Shown here: one piece after another, positions 1 to 9,013 of the stretch
How the letters are laid out: each line of letters begins with the position of its first letter
How positions within the stretch are numbered: the first letter of the stretch is position 1
Source of the DNA: Helicobacter mehlei
GTDB taxonomy: Bacteria; Campylobacterota; Campylobacteria; Campylobacterales; Helicobacteraceae
Direction: 5' to 3'
Assembly (NCBI RefSeq): GCF_003660265.1
Contig: NZ_QXQP01000009.1
Span: 1 to 61,423 of the forward strand
Length of the DNA: 61,423 nucleotides
The notes under the pieces: generated by a model
Database searches by the model: none
Seen by the model: only the letters and a program-made list of their open reading frames with translations
Told to the model about the DNA's origin: nothing
Made by a program: the position numbers and the translations under genes

Positions 1-1342
1 TTGAAAGAGTTTAAAAATCTCTCCTAAAACATGATCGGTGTAATACAACGAATTGACATAATCGGCAATAATTTGCTTATCTTTGTCATTTTGGACATGT
101 AAATCTTGATAGGGGATGTCTTTGGGAGTGAATTTGGCAAAAGATAGGGGAAAGCGGTCTTTGTAGAGGAGATGACTCCCCATTAAGTGGAATACGATGA
201 GATTTTTAGCATCCAGTTTTGGGTGCACTTTGGCATTAAACAAGTCCAGCAAACTCATATCATCGGTGTTAAAAGAAGATGTCCATAAAACCACCCCAAA
301 ACGGCGGGGTAAAAGTTCAGTCGCGCTACTGCTCCTTGCAGGATATTGGTTGTCTAACCAAAAGGTTTGATAGCCTGCTAATTTAAAAACACCGCCCAAA
401 TCTTTTTGGCGATACCAAGGGATCTTGGCATTTTCGGTGTCGCTATAATTTAATAGAACTTGGAAATTTGCCTCCGTGTTGCTAAAAGCAGAGATGACAT
501 TGTCAAAGACAAAGAGGTTAGGCAGATTAAGCGAGTTTGTCTTCTCTCTCTCTCTCTTCTAAGTCACTTAAAAAGGGCGTATTGGGCACAGGATAACCAT
601 AGATTCCCATAAAATTTTTAGAGGCACTCTCGCCCACGATCAAAACCACATTGGGCACGCTATCAACATCCACTTTGAGGTAATCTTTAGGGTAAGGCTG
701 GTTTAGGGCGTTTTGCACTACACTAGACCCCGCTTGCAAACTAAAATAAACTGCCCTAGTTTCTTTGATAAGGGGCAAGGTGTCCAACACTTCGGGTGGG
801 GCTAGGTTAAGGCTCCCTATTTGGGCAGATAAATACGCCGTACGCCCCACATGTGCACCTATGCCAAACCCGATGAAACCCAGTAAAAATAGATTGAGTC
901 GCCTAGAAATCACCCACTCAAAACGACACACCCATAAAAACAATGCGCAGCCAAAGATAAGGGCTAAGATTAAGAGGATAGAGGAAGTTTGGGATTTTAA
1001 AAAGGCTAGGGTTTCGGCTAGGTTAGTGTTGTATAGGGTCTGCAAAAGGACTTGGTTAAAATCCATGTTAAAGACATAACCCGCAAAAAAGCGTATAAAG
1101 GCACAAATAAGACTCAAGGCTAGGAGAACATTTTTCGCCCATTCTTGGAAATTTGGAGGCAAAAGGGCAAACAAGGCATAGAGGGTATAAAAAAACGCCC
1201 CACTATAAAAAGCTACTTTTAAGACAAATTTAAGTACATAGCTCATGTGCGCATCGGGGGAGAAAAACGCCGCTCCTACAAAAACCCCCCATGCCAAGAA
1301 AAAACGCCGATCGAGGCTCAAGCTAGGCAAATACTCTTTCAA
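1..1342 (-). CDS. eptA: lipid A phosphoethanolamine transferase, EptA-like; partial and phase-OFF
   Basis: The 3' end lies beyond the left edge. Proteins of this family move phosphoethanolamine from phosphatidylethanolamine to lipid A on the periplasmic face of the inner membrane. The N-terminal part has several hydrophobic segments, then the metal-site region [19 protein letters not shown]. The rest, in another frame, carries a sulfatase-like stretch [16 protein letters not shown]. Frame one stops at 527 just after an AG tract at 543-557. Adding one AG unit joins both halves, and the joined frame stays open to base 1. As read, the gene is OFF. I chose the TTG at 1342, which overlaps gmhA by 20 nt; no clear ribosome binding site supports it. 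It is the last gene of the heptose operon, consistent with an LPS role. Family call is firm, start is weak. Confidence 0.8.
543..557 (-). repeat. dinucleotide (AG)7A tract inside eptA
   Basis: On the coding strand the tract reads as seven AG units plus an A, inside codons for Glu-Arg repeats. It lies at the point where the eptA reading frame is lost. Changing the count from seven to eight units restores the frame, which is how contingency loci switch by slipped-strand mispairing. Confidence 0.85.
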
Positions 1343-1889
1343 TTTGATCGCAAAGCATGTGGATGAGTAAAATATGCATCTCTTGAATTCTGGGGGTGTC
1401 TGTGCTGGGCACAATGAGATTAAAATCGCATAAGGCGCGCATTTTACCCCCGCCCCGACCACTTAAACCCAAAGTGCTCAAACCCAACTCTTGGGCTTTT
1501 TGCAGGGCTAAGAGTATATTGGCCGAATTGCCACTAGTAGAAATGCCAATGAAGCAATCCCCCTTTTGTCCCAAAGCCTCCACCTGCCTAGCAAAAACCC
1601 GATCATAGCCGTAGTCATTAGCGATGGCGGTTAGGGCTGAAGTGTCTGTGTTCAAAGCTATGGCGGGCAAACCCGCTCTTTCTCTCTTGTAACGCCCTGT
1701 CAGCTCGGCGGCAAAATGTTGGGCATCAGCGGCACTCCCCCCATTGCCCGCAACCAAAATCTTGCCCCCCTTTTGTAACGTGCCCACCAGCGCGCGCGCG
1801 CTCTGCTCTAAGGGGAAGCCTAAAGCTTGCAAACTCTCTTGAGCGGTCTGTATGTGGGCTAAAAATTCTTGTTGGATGAAGTCTTGCAT
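1323..1889 (-). CDS. gmhA: sedoheptulose-7-phosphate isomerase
   Basis: First step of ADP-heptose synthesis for the LPS core: sedoheptulose 7-phosphate to D-glycero-D-manno-heptose 7-phosphate, in the cytoplasm. The 188-residue protein is a single SIS domain with [11 protein letters not shown] at 48-58 and STSGNS at 117-122. Residues H58, E62, Q169 and H177 have the spacing of the known zinc ligands of GmhA. Length is normal. The start codon lies inside the end of hldE (31-nt overlap), so translation is probably coupled. The other heptose genes are immediately upstream. Confidence 0.95.
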   Translation of the reverse strand: MQDFIQQEFLAHIQTAQESLQALGFPLEQSARALVGTLQKGGKILVAGNGGSAADAQHFAAELTGRYKRERAGLPAIALNTDTSALTAIANDYGYDRVFARQVEALGQKGDCFIGISTSGNSANILLALQKAQELGLSTLGLSGRGGGKMRALCDFNLIVPSTDTPRIQEMHILLIHMLCDQIERVFA

Positions 1890-3316
1890 GCCATTCCTTG
1901 TATTTTATGAATAATATCCGTGGTGGAGTTGCCTTTGACAAAATCGATCAAAACCACTTGTTCTACTAAATCACCCCCCACCACTTCTTGACCTTGATAA
2001 TCCCCCCCCTTGACCAAAATATCAGGCTCAAGGGCCTTGATGATCTCTAGGGGTGTTTGTTCTTCAAAAATCACCACAAAATCCACGCATTCCAGCCCGG
2101 CCAAGATAAAGGCACGGCTAGCTTGATCGTGAATGGGGCGGCTTGTCCCTTTAAGAGAACGCACCGAAGAGTCGCTATTTAAGCCCACCACCAAAATATC
2201 CCCCAGCTTTTTAGCCTCTTGCAGATAATGGACATGCCCTCTGTGCAAGAGATCAAAGCACCCATTGGTGAAAACCACCCGTTTAGGGTGGCTGGCTTGT
2301 AAAAGAGGTCTGAGGGCGTGGCGATCCAAGATTTTTTGCCCTTGGTGGTAGTGGCGTTGCAAAAATTCGAGCACTTCAGCATAACTAGCCCGCGCGCTCC
2401 CCACCTTGCCCACCACCACCGCCCCGCTGGCATTGGCAAACAAACACGCTTGGTGCAAATCATAGCCCAAAGCCAAACAAAAAGCCAAAGCGGCAATCAC
2501 GCTATCCCCTGCTCCGCTCACATCATAGACCTCTCTAGCGATGGTGGGGATTTTCACTAATTGGTGGTGATCCAAAAACGCCATGCCCTGTTCGCTTAGG
2601 GTGATAAGAGGGGTGGCAATGTGCTGGTGTGTCTTAAAATGTTCTAGGGCTTGTTGCAAACTGGCATCATCTGTGATCTCAAGCCTTGTAGCGACTTGGG
2701 CTTCTTTTTTATTGGGGGTGATGAGACTGGCATGGCTGTATTTGGAATAATCCACGCCCTTAGGATCACACAAGATGGGCTTTTTAGCCTTATTAGCTAG
2801 AGTGATCAAGGCTTGGCACAAGGACACGCTCAAGACCCCCTTATTGTAATCTGAGAGCACCAATGCATCGGCTGTTTGCAACAAGGAGCTAGCTAGATTC
2901 AAGATCGCTTGTTCAAGTTCAAGACTTAAGGGGTCTTGGCTTTCGCAATCGATACGCAAGACTTGCTGTTTGCCAACCATCACACGGCTTTTTAAAGAAG
3001 TGGGGCGGTTAGGATCGCTTAAGACCCCAGCGGTGGAGATATTAAGTTGGGCTAATTTGTTTAAAAGCCACCCTCTGGGCTCATCAGCCCCCACCACCCC
3101 GCACAGACTCACGCGCGCTCCTAGGGCGATTAAATTATCCGCCACATTCCCAGCCCCCCCCAAGCTGTAAGTTTCCTTTTGCACTTTCACAACTGGCACA
3201 GGAGCTTCTGGGGAGAGTCTGTCACTAGTGCCCCAAATGTAGCGATCCACAATGAGATCACCCACGACCAATACATGGGGTGGAGTGGTAGGGGGGGTTA
3301 AGAATGCGTCTAACAT
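1859..3316 (-). CDS. hldE: bifunctional heptose-7-P kinase / heptose-1-P adenylyltransferase
   Basis: Steps two and four of ADP-heptose synthesis in one 485-residue protein. The N-terminal ribokinase-like domain has [13 protein letters not shown] near residue 17, [10 protein letters not shown] near 53 and the catalytic DVSGAGDS near 265. The C-terminal nucleotidyltransferase domain has [16 protein letters not shown] near 350, with the HxGH signature. The start abuts the stop of hldD (one-base overlap at 3316). Its product also supplies ADP-heptose, a known Helicobacter signal to host ALPK1. Confidence 0.95.
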   Translation of the reverse strand: MLDAFLTPPTTPPHVLVVGDLIVDRYIWGTSDRLSPEAPVPVVKVQKETYSLGGAGNVADNLIALGARVSLCGVVGADEPRGWLLNKLAQLNISTAGVLSDPNRPTSLKSRVMVGKQQVLRIDCESQDPLSLELEQAILNLASSLLQTADALVLSDYNKGVLSVSLCQALITLANKAKKPILCDPKGVDYSKYSHASLITPNKKEAQVATRLEITDDASLQQALEHFKTHQHIATPLITLSEQGMAFLDHHQLVKIPTIAREVYDVSGAGDSVIAALAFCLALGYDLHQACLFANASGAVVVGKVGSARASYAEVLEFLQRHYHQGQKILDRHALRPLLQASHPKRVVFTNGCFDLLHRGHVHYLQEAKKLGDILVVGLNSDSSVRSLKGTSRPIHDQASRAFILAGLECVDFVVIFEEQTPLEIIKALEPDILVKGGDYQGQEVVGGDLVEQVVLIDFVKGNSTTDIIHKIQGMACKTSSNKNF

Positions 3317-4284
3317 TAACTGGGGTTGGCGTATTTTTTGATCACGGGCAAGTAAGTCTGAATCCCCTGCTCTAGATTGTAGATGGGGGCATAGCCCAAA
3401 TCAGCATGTGTGGCTTGGATGTCCGCACAAGTGTGTTTTTGGAAAAAGGGATAGGGGTTTTTGATGTAATTAACCTTGAAATCCCCTAATTCCTTTTGCA
3501 AAATCTCCACAATTTCATTGTAACTACGCCCCATGCCATAACCCACATTATAAACCCCACTTTTGGCTGCCACCATCGCCTTTACGCTGGCTTGGATCAC
3601 ATCTTCAATATAGACAAAATCGCGTTGTTGTTCCCCAAACTCAAAAAGTTTCACTTCTTTGTGGCGCAGGGCTTGCAAGCCCAGTTGTAAAATCATGGAG
3701 GCGCTTTTGTCCTTGTAAAATTCCCCCGGACCATAGACATTAAAATAACGCAAGCCCACAATGGGCATGAAACTCTCTTGGGCGAAACTGAGCGCGCTTT
3801 TATCCATGTGCAACTTGGAAAAACCATAAATATTTTCTGGCACTTCATCAAAACCCACGCGGTTAGGCGCGTTTGTGTTGCCATAAACCCCAGCCGAAGA
3901 GGCATAAATGACTCGGGCTTCTTGTTTTTCAGCAATTCTTAAGAGTTTCAAAAAAGCGTGGTGGTTGGTTTGCATCACCAGTTGTTGGTTGGTGTTGGTG
4001 GTGTCCGAGATAGCCGCTAGGTGGAAGAGATAATCAAACTCGATTTTTTTAAGTGCATTTAAATTATGCGTGATGTCTGCGCTGATGATCTCGCCCTCAA
4101 AGCCAATCAAGTTTTTAAAATGCCCCAAACTATTGGGTTCTCCACCTCTAAAGCGATCCAGCACAATCACACGCGCCCCGGGGTGGTGCTTTTGGAAATA
4201 AAAAGCTAGATTGCTCCCAATAAAGCCCGCTCCCCCGGTGATCACGATCGTTTTATTTTCTAAAGTATTAGGAATATATGCCAT
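3316..4284 (-). CDS. hldD: ADP-L-glycero-D-manno-heptose 6-epimerase
   Basis: Last step of ADP-heptose synthesis. Extended short-chain dehydrogenase fold: NAD(P)-binding TGGAGFIGSN at residues 16-25 and catalytic Y153-x3-K157 in NIYGFSKLHMDKS. I start at the ATG at 4284 (322 residues): it follows an AAAGGA ribosome binding site and a TATAAT -10 box, whereas the frame open to 4317 adds residues not seen in the family. Downstream genes hldE and gmhA overlap head to tail. Confidence 0.93.
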   Translation of the reverse strand: MAYIPNTLENKTIVITGGAGFIGSNLAFYFQKHHPGARVIVLDRFRGGEPNSLGHFKNLIGFEGEIISADITHNLNALKKIEFDYLFHLAAISDTTNTNQQLVMQTNHHAFLKLLRIAEKQEARVIYASSAGVYGNTNAPNRVGFDEVPENIYGFSKLHMDKSALSFAQESFMPIVGLRYFNVYGPGEFYKDKSASMILQLGLQALRHKEVKLFEFGEQQRDFVYIEDVIQASVKAMVAAKSGVYNVGYGMGRSYNEIVEILQKELGDFKVNYIKNPYPFFQKHTCADIQATHADLGYAPIYNLEQGIQTYLPVIKKYANPS

Positions 4285-4303
4285 GCCAGTCCTTTCTGCT
4301 AGG

Positions 4304-4309
4304 ATTATA
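4304..4309 (-). promoter_or_regulatory. -10 box (TATAAT) before hldD
   Basis: A perfect TATAAT on the minus strand lies 20 bases before the hldD ATG, in the short gap after gmhB. It would give a leader of about a dozen bases that still contains the AAAGGA site. It suggests the hldD-hldE-gmhA-eptA half can be transcribed separately from greA-gmhB. Confidence 0.5.
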
Positions 4310-4324
4310 ACACACAAGCCAAGC

Positions 4325-4849
4325 CTAGAGCTTTAAAAACTCTGGGACCTGCTGGAGATGATCTATTTTAAAAAGCCTTCTATGGGGCAAAAAGGAACTA
4401 CTAGGCTTGAGCCAAAGATTGATCCCAAACCCTGCGCCCAAGCCAAATTGCATATCACTCCATTGATCGCCTAACATGATACTTTGATCAAGATTAATTG
4501 CAAAATCACGCAAGGCAAGCTCAAGCATGCCTAAATTGGGTTTGCGGCAAGCACAGCGCGCACGGGGCAGATGAGGGCAGTGATAAATGGCATCTAGACC
4601 GACCCCCCCATAGGCACGCAACAACGCTTGCATGTGGGCATTTAATTCCAAAAAATCTTGTTGGCAATAATACCCCCGGGCGATGCCTGATTGGTTGGTT
4701 ACCACGATCAAGAGATATCCCAAATCCTTAGCCCTTTTGCAAACATCTAAAATACCCGGGAGCAACTCAAAATCTAATGGGTGGGACACATAACCCTTAT
4801 TGACATTGATCACCCCATCGCGATCCAAGAACAACGCCTTTTGCCCCAT
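4325..4849 (-). CDS. gmhB: D-glycero-beta-D-manno-heptose-1,7-bisphosphate phosphatase
   Basis: Removes the C7 phosphate in ADP-heptose synthesis. HAD-family phosphatase of 174 residues with the catalytic FLDRDGVINV (D9, D11), VVTNQSGIARG, a zinc-loop pattern CPH then CAC, and GDQWSDMQFG. The ATG at 4849 overlaps the stop of the upstream membrane-protein gene as TGATG, arguing for coupling; a TTG one codon earlier is possible. With gmhA, hldE and hldD this completes the four-protein pathway in one operon. Confidence 0.92.
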   Translation of the reverse strand: MGQKALFLDRDGVINVNKGYVSHPLDFELLPGILDVCKRAKDLGYLLIVVTNQSGIARGYYCQQDFLELNAHMQALLRAYGGVGLDAIYHCPHLPRARCACRKPNLGMLELALRDFAINLDQSIMLGDQWSDMQFGLGAGFGINLWLKPSSSFLPHRRLFKIDHLQQVPEFLKL

Positions 4850-5553
4850 CAATGCCCCATGTGCATGTGGTGGGTGTGCCCTTGCAACATGACCACGCCC
4901 ATGTAAATGTTATAACCCCCAAAGCCCAACATCATCAAAAAGGCAAGTTTTTTAAACAAGACCTTAAGAGCTGAGTTTAAAAACCGCCCCAAGAGCAAGC
5001 CAAAGACAAACATGGGCAAGAAGGTTGCAAATCCAAGAGTCAATAACACTTCCAACGAACGCATGGCATTGGGCTGGGCTAAAGCACTCAAAACAAACCA
5101 ATAGACCATTGAACAGGGCAAAAGTCCATTGATCAAGCCCAAAACATACAAGCTAGAAAGTCGAGGTGCACCTAGAGTGGCTCTAAAGAGGCGGTTTAAA
5201 AAACCCATAGCAAGATTGGCTTTAAATCTCAAGGCATAGCCCAGAGCAAAACCAATCATCAAGATGCCCATGACAATAAAAATAATGGCTTGTAAATGCG
5301 TGCGATCCAAATCCCACACATGGCTAACCCATTCTAAAAGCCCTCTAAAACCCAAGAAGGCTAAGATTCCCACCAAGACATACATGCTAATGCGCCCCAA
5401 AGAATAGAGGGTATGCCCTAGCATTTGTTGTTTTAAAGAGGTGGTGGGGTTGAATTTGCTTTGGCAATAAGCCAGCACAATCCCCCCACACATCCCCACA
5501 CAATGCCCCAAAGACATTAAAGAGCCATTGATAAAATAGGCTAGAAGCTCCAT
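4849..5553 (-). CDS. TauE/SafE-type (DsbD_2) inner-membrane protein
   Basis: Predicted polytopic membrane protein of 234 residues with about six hydrophobic segments. The N-terminal segment holds GHCVGMCGGIVLAY, the signature of the short TauE/SafE-like group related to the membrane part of DsbD and to UreH. The C-terminus is histidine-rich (HTHHMHMGH), suggesting metal contact. A homologue sits at this place in H. pylori. Transported substrate cannot be read from the sequence. Starts one base into the coaX stop. Confidence 0.75.
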   Translation of the reverse strand: MELLAYFINGSLMSLGHCVGMCGGIVLAYCQSKFNPTTSLKQQMLGHTLYSLGRISMYVLVGILAFLGFRGLLEWVSHVWDLDRTHLQAIIFIVMGILMIGFALGYALRFKANLAMGFLNRLFRATLGAPRLSSLYVLGLINGLLPCSMVYWFVLSALAQPNAMRSLEVLLTLGFATFLPMFVFGLLLGRFLNSALKVLFKKLAFLMMLGFGGYNIYMGVVMLQGHTHHMHMGH

Positions 5554-6194
5554 TAAGCCTTGAGGCTCTCTAATTTTTGGGCGATGGCGTGTTGCATACC
5601 CTCAAAAACCAATAATTCATTATAAATGGCTTGGGGGAAAAAGGTGGCCAAGAACTTCCCATCACCCCCCGTGAAATAAGCTTTTTTATCCCCGATGATC
5701 TCTGTGAGCACTAATAACACCGATTTTAAAGCCCCAAAACTCAAGGCTTGGGCGGTGTTTTGGGGGAGAATGTCTAGGGGTATGCGCACATTGATGGGGT
5801 GATTAAGCACTTTAGAGATGCTTTTGTAGGCTTGTTGGTAAGCCCCAAACCCAGGCAACAACACCCCGCCCACATGCACGCCATGATCCATCACATCTAT
5901 ACTAATGGCACTCCCTGCATCGATCACCACCCCACTTTTAAGCCCCAAGCCCAAACATGCCGCCTTGCGATCCACGCCCAAACCCTCATAGGTGGTCTCT
6001 AAATGCAATAAAGAGGCGATGTTATAGCAAGGGTGGTAAGCCTTGATCAAGAGTTCCTCATTTTTGGGACTCACACTGATATAGTAGAGATCGCCCTCTA
6101 GTTTGTTGGTATCTAGAGCATTGGGGCTATTCTTCCACACCCTAGAACCATTGTAAAAGTGTAAATGGGTGTTGCCAATGTCGCACAAAATCAT
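5553..6194 (-). CDS. coaX: type III pantothenate kinase
   Basis: First step of coenzyme A synthesis: pantothenate to 4'-phosphopantothenate. The 213-residue protein shows the type III (ASKHA-fold) motifs: DIGNTHLHFY at 5-14, GLGVDRKAACLG in the middle and GVVIDAGSAISIDV after it. Short for the family but typical of Helicobacter. ATGA-type overlap with the upstream lipoprotein gene. Confidence 0.93.
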   Translation of the reverse strand: MILCDIGNTHLHFYNGSRVWKNSPNALDTNKLEGDLYYISVSPKNEELLIKAYHPCYNIASLLHLETTYEGLGVDRKAACLGLGLKSGVVIDAGSAISIDVMDHGVHVGGVLLPGFGAYQQAYKSISKVLNHPINVRIPLDILPQNTAQALSFGALKSVLLVLTEIIGDKKAYFTGGDGKFLATFFPQAIYNELLVFEGMQHAIAQKLESLKA

Positions 6195-7381
6195 GGGTGG
6201 CTCAAATCCAAATAGGCGCGATCGTAATAAATCTTATCTTTGCTATAAAAGCTCATTTTGTCCAACTTGCCCAAAAAGCTTTTGGAAACCCCTTTGAGGC
6301 GATAGACGCGGTAATCATTGAATTGTTCCAAATTGACTTCGACCAAATAGCCCTGTCTCTCTAGGGTGAAGAGCTTTTTATCGGTTACCACAAGGGAGTT
6401 AAGGATGGCAAAGGGCAACTTGACCTCTTCCATGCTCTTGTCATTGAGGGTTTGATCCATCTGTAAAATCCGCCCATCTAAGGTTAGCACATAAATATGA
6501 TGGTTGTGGTAGAGCACATCTACAATGTCTGCATCAAAGTTAAATTCCTGCCCGGAGATGACTGAAACCAAACGCTTGCCCGTAGCCGCAAACATGTTTT
6601 CATCTTGGACTTTTAGATAGATCACATTGTTAAAAAACTTCTCACTATTGAGCACGATATTACGCACTACGCGCGGTTCTTTTGCGCTCACATCCACCAC
6701 TAACAAACGCCCATCTAACATGGGGAACACCACCACCGTGTCCAAAAACACTGGTGCAGCCACCAAAGAGTTGATCGCCGCACTTGAAGAGCCTTTTTCG
6801 CTAAAAATGAGCTTTTTAGTCTTGGTGTCATAAATGTTGGCAGAATTATCCGCTGTAACAATGGCTAGGCGATCCTTTTTAAGGTTAGCACTCAATGGAT
6901 AGGCATCTAAAGGGATGAGGATTGAGGGCTTGGCACTTGAGATCGCCACAAGCTCCAAGTGGTGGCAACGATCGTGCAAGATCACATTTTGATCGATGGC
7001 TTGGATATTCTCCACGATCTCTGCCTGGGCTTGTTTATCGGTGAGAACTTTCATTTTTTTCTTGGGAGCTTTGGTTTTGCTTTCTTGGGGTGTGCGCCAA
7101 CAATCCCGTGCTAAGATGTAGTAATCTTGGCTTTTATTCAAAAAAGAGGTTTCTTTATCCAAATCTTTGCCTAATTTTAAGGGCGTGATGCCCTCCAAGT
7201 CAATCACACCCCCATTTTTTAAGATTGCACCATAGCGATTGACAAAAACAAGACTATCATTTAGGGGGCGATCAAAGGAGAGAACACCCTTGATTTTAGA
7301 GGCGGGGGGGGTAAAATTTTTACGCCCATTGCACCCAAAAAAGATCAAAGAGAGCAGAATAATCCAAAAAACCCCCCTCAT
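6191..7381 (-). CDS. lipoprotein, possibly a BamB-like beta-propeller
   Basis: 396 residues beginning with a signal peptide that ends in a lipobox (LIFFGC, Cys17), so an exported lipoprotein. The body is rich in alternating hydrophobic strands and repeats such as VLTLDGRILQMD and DGRLLVVDV, compatible with a PQQ-type propeller. The gene directly upstream is a single-pass TPR-like protein resembling YfgM, and yfgM and bamB are neighbours in E. coli; by analogy this may be the outer-membrane assembly partner BamB. That role is inference. It starts inside the end of its upstream neighbour (4-nt overlap). Confidence 0.6.
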   Translation of the reverse strand: MRGVFWIILLSLIFFGCNGRKNFTPPASKIKGVLSFDRPLNDSLVFVNRYGAILKNGGVIDLEGITPLKLGKDLDKETSFLNKSQDYYILARDCWRTPQESKTKAPKKKMKVLTDKQAQAEIVENIQAIDQNVILHDRCHHLELVAISSAKPSILIPLDAYPLSANLKKDRLAIVTADNSANIYDTKTKKLIFSEKGSSSAAINSLVAAPVFLDTVVVFPMLDGRLLVVDVSAKEPRVVRNIVLNSEKFFNNVIYLKVQDENMFAATGKRLVSVISGQEFNFDADIVDVLYHNHHIYVLTLDGRILQMDQTLNDKSMEEVKLPFAILNSLVVTDKKLFTLERQGYLVEVNLEQFNDYRVYRLKGVSKSFLGKLDKMSFYSKDKIYYDRAYLDLSHP

Positions 7382-7998
7382 GGATTAACCTTACTCGCCC
7401 CTTGTACGCCATGAGCGGGGTAGTGCTTGAGGATGCTCACAATTTGGTAAAGACTAGATGTGGGATCGATTACGTTCAAGACCTTTTGGACCTCTTGGGG
7501 TTGTTTGTGTTCTTGGTAGAGCAAATAGGCTTTTTGCAAGGCGATCAAATCTTGCATTTTGGGTAAATTCAGCGTTTGCAAGGTTTTTAAATCTTTTTGG
7601 TAAGAGGCGTAGTAATAGGTGGCTAGGGATCGCACTAAAGAGTTTGGAGAATTTTTAAGCCTTAGGAGGGCTTGGGCATCTTGACTTTTGAGGGCTTGAG
7701 CATAGGTGTAGAGATCGTAGAGTTCTTGTGAGGTTGTTTTAAGCCGATCTAAAACAGCCACATTGTTGGGGTTTTGCAACACCTCGTTATAAACAGCCGT
7801 GATCTCTTGGTTTTTTTTCTCCTGCTTGTATTCTAAAAACTTCGTATAGACCACCCAAAGCACCACCCCCACCACAACCACCAACAAAACATACTTATAT
7901 TTGTGGTAGAGTTTCTCTAGGCGAAAAGCACTCTCTAGAAGTTTCTCATCACCTCTAAACTCCTCTTGAACTTGTTTGAGATTTTCTTTAATACCCAT
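7378..7998 (-). CDS. single-pass TPR-like membrane protein, YfgM-like
   Basis: 206 residues: a basic and acidic N-terminus, one transmembrane segment near 37-52 (LLVVVVGVVLWVVY), then a helical periplasmic domain with TPR-like spacing (AVYNEVLQNP, QALLRLKNSPN, LATYYYASY). This is the YfgM/AncA plan, where the domain assists the Sec translocon and periplasmic chaperones. The gene precedes a putative BamB-like lipoprotein, the same pair as in E. coli. Function is inferred from architecture and context only. Confidence 0.55.
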   Translation of the reverse strand: MGIKENLKQVQEEFRGDEKLLESAFRLEKLYHKYKYVLLVVVVGVVLWVVYTKFLEYKQEKKNQEITAVYNEVLQNPNNVAVLDRLKTTSQELYDLYTYAQALKSQDAQALLRLKNSPNSLVRSLATYYYASYQKDLKTLQTLNLPKMQDLIALQKAYLLYQEHKQPQEVQKVLNVIDPTSSLYQIVSILKHYPAHGVQGASKVNP

Positions 7999-8006
7999 TT
8001 ATCTCC

Positions 8007-8441
8007 CTATTGTATCCCAGAACTCCCAAAGCCCCTAGCTCCTCTCAAGCTCGCTCCCAACGCCCCCACCTCTTCAAATTCTGCCCTGCACACAGAAGAT
8101 AACACCGCTTGGGCGATGCGATCGCCTGCTTTGATGCTAAAGGGCGCATTGCCTAAATTCATCAAAATCACTTGCAATTCCCCCCGATAGTCGCTATCAA
8201 CGGTGCCCGGAGAGTTTAAAACCATGATTTGGTGCTTTAAAGCCAGACCACTACGCGAACGCACCTGCACCTCTAAACCCACCTCTAGCTCCATAGCTAA
8301 CCCGGTCCGCACCAAAGCGATACTTTGCGGGGCGATCTCTAAGGATTGCAAAGCACACAGATCAAATCCGCTAGCCCCGGGACTTTGGTAACGCGGAATT
8401 TTAGCATCCGGATGGAGTTTTTGGATTTTAATCTTGGGCAT
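8007..8441 (-). CDS. dut: dUTP pyrophosphatase (trimeric)
   Basis: Hydrolyses dUTP to dUMP, keeping uracil out of DNA and supplying dTMP synthesis. All five trimeric dUTPase motifs are visible in 144 residues: GASGFDLCA, RSRSGLALKHQ, NSPGTVDSDYRGELQV with the catalytic Asp, GDRIAQAVL, and the C-terminal P-loop-like RGARGFGSSG. The ATG lies within the last codons of greA (14-nt overlap). Confidence 0.96.
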   Translation of the reverse strand: MPKIKIQKLHPDAKIPRYQSPGASGFDLCALQSLEIAPQSIALVRTGLAMELEVGLEVQVRSRSGLALKHQIMVLNSPGTVDSDYRGELQVILMNLGNAPFSIKAGDRIAQAVLSSVCRAEFEEVGALGASLRGARGFGSSGIQ

Positions 8442-8919
8442 AGTTGATGTCTTGATAATAGATGTCTAAAATCTCAAACTCATTTTCTCCTGAGGGCAAA
8501 ACTACACTCACCTCATCGCCCTTTTGCTTGCCCATCAAACTTTTAGCAATGGGCGAGCCACAAGAGATCAACCCCCTAGCTGGGTCGCTCTCCACACTCC
8601 CCACGATGGTGTAAGAATATTCTTTATCTGTATCTAAGTTGAGGATTTTAACCGTGCTCCCAAAACTCACCTTTTGGTGACTCAAAGTGGAAGGGTCGAT
8701 CACTTGGGCATTGGCCAAAAGACGACTCAAATCATTGATGCGCGCTTCAATAAAAGCTTGCTTCTCTTTAGCCGCGTGGTATTCGGCATTTTCTTTTAAA
8801 TCGCCATGCTCTCTGGCCCGATCGATCTCCTTGACAATATAGGGGCGCTCAACTTCCTTGAGCCTCTTTAATTCGGTACGAATCTTTTCATAGCCATAAA
8901 CGCTCATGGGTTCTTTCAT
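8428..8919 (-). CDS. greA: transcription elongation factor GreA
   Basis: Rescues backtracked RNA polymerase by stimulating transcript cleavage. The 163-residue protein has the N-terminal coiled coil with the acidic tip region (EHGDLKENAEYHAAKEKQ) and the C-terminal FKBP-like domain (FGSTVKILN, SPIAKSLMGKQKGDEVSV). Start at ATG 8919, five bases after AAGGAG. First gene of the long minus-strand operon, behind a strong -10 box. Confidence 0.95.
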   Translation of the reverse strand: MKEPMSVYGYEKIRTELKRLKEVERPYIVKEIDRAREHGDLKENAEYHAAKEKQAFIEARINDLSRLLANAQVIDPSTLSHQKVSFGSTVKILNLDTDKEYSYTIVGSVESDPARGLISCGSPIAKSLMGKQKGDEVSVVLPSGENEFEILDIYYQDINYAQD

Positions 8920-8943
8920 CAACTCTCCTTAACGCAAACTGGG

Positions 8944-8949
8944 ATTATA
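8944..8949 (-). promoter_or_regulatory. -10 box (TATAAT) for the greA operon
   Basis: TATATAATCCC on the minus strand contains a perfect TATAAT about 25 bases before the greA ATG, in the 94-base divergent gap with the next gene. AAGGAG follows. It probably drives greA through gmhB and perhaps the heptose genes. Confidence 0.7.
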
Positions 8950-9013
8950 TAAAAAGCATGGTTAAAGGGCTATTAAATACGCCTAAAGCAAAAGCTAGGG
9001 GGGTTGTGTTAAT

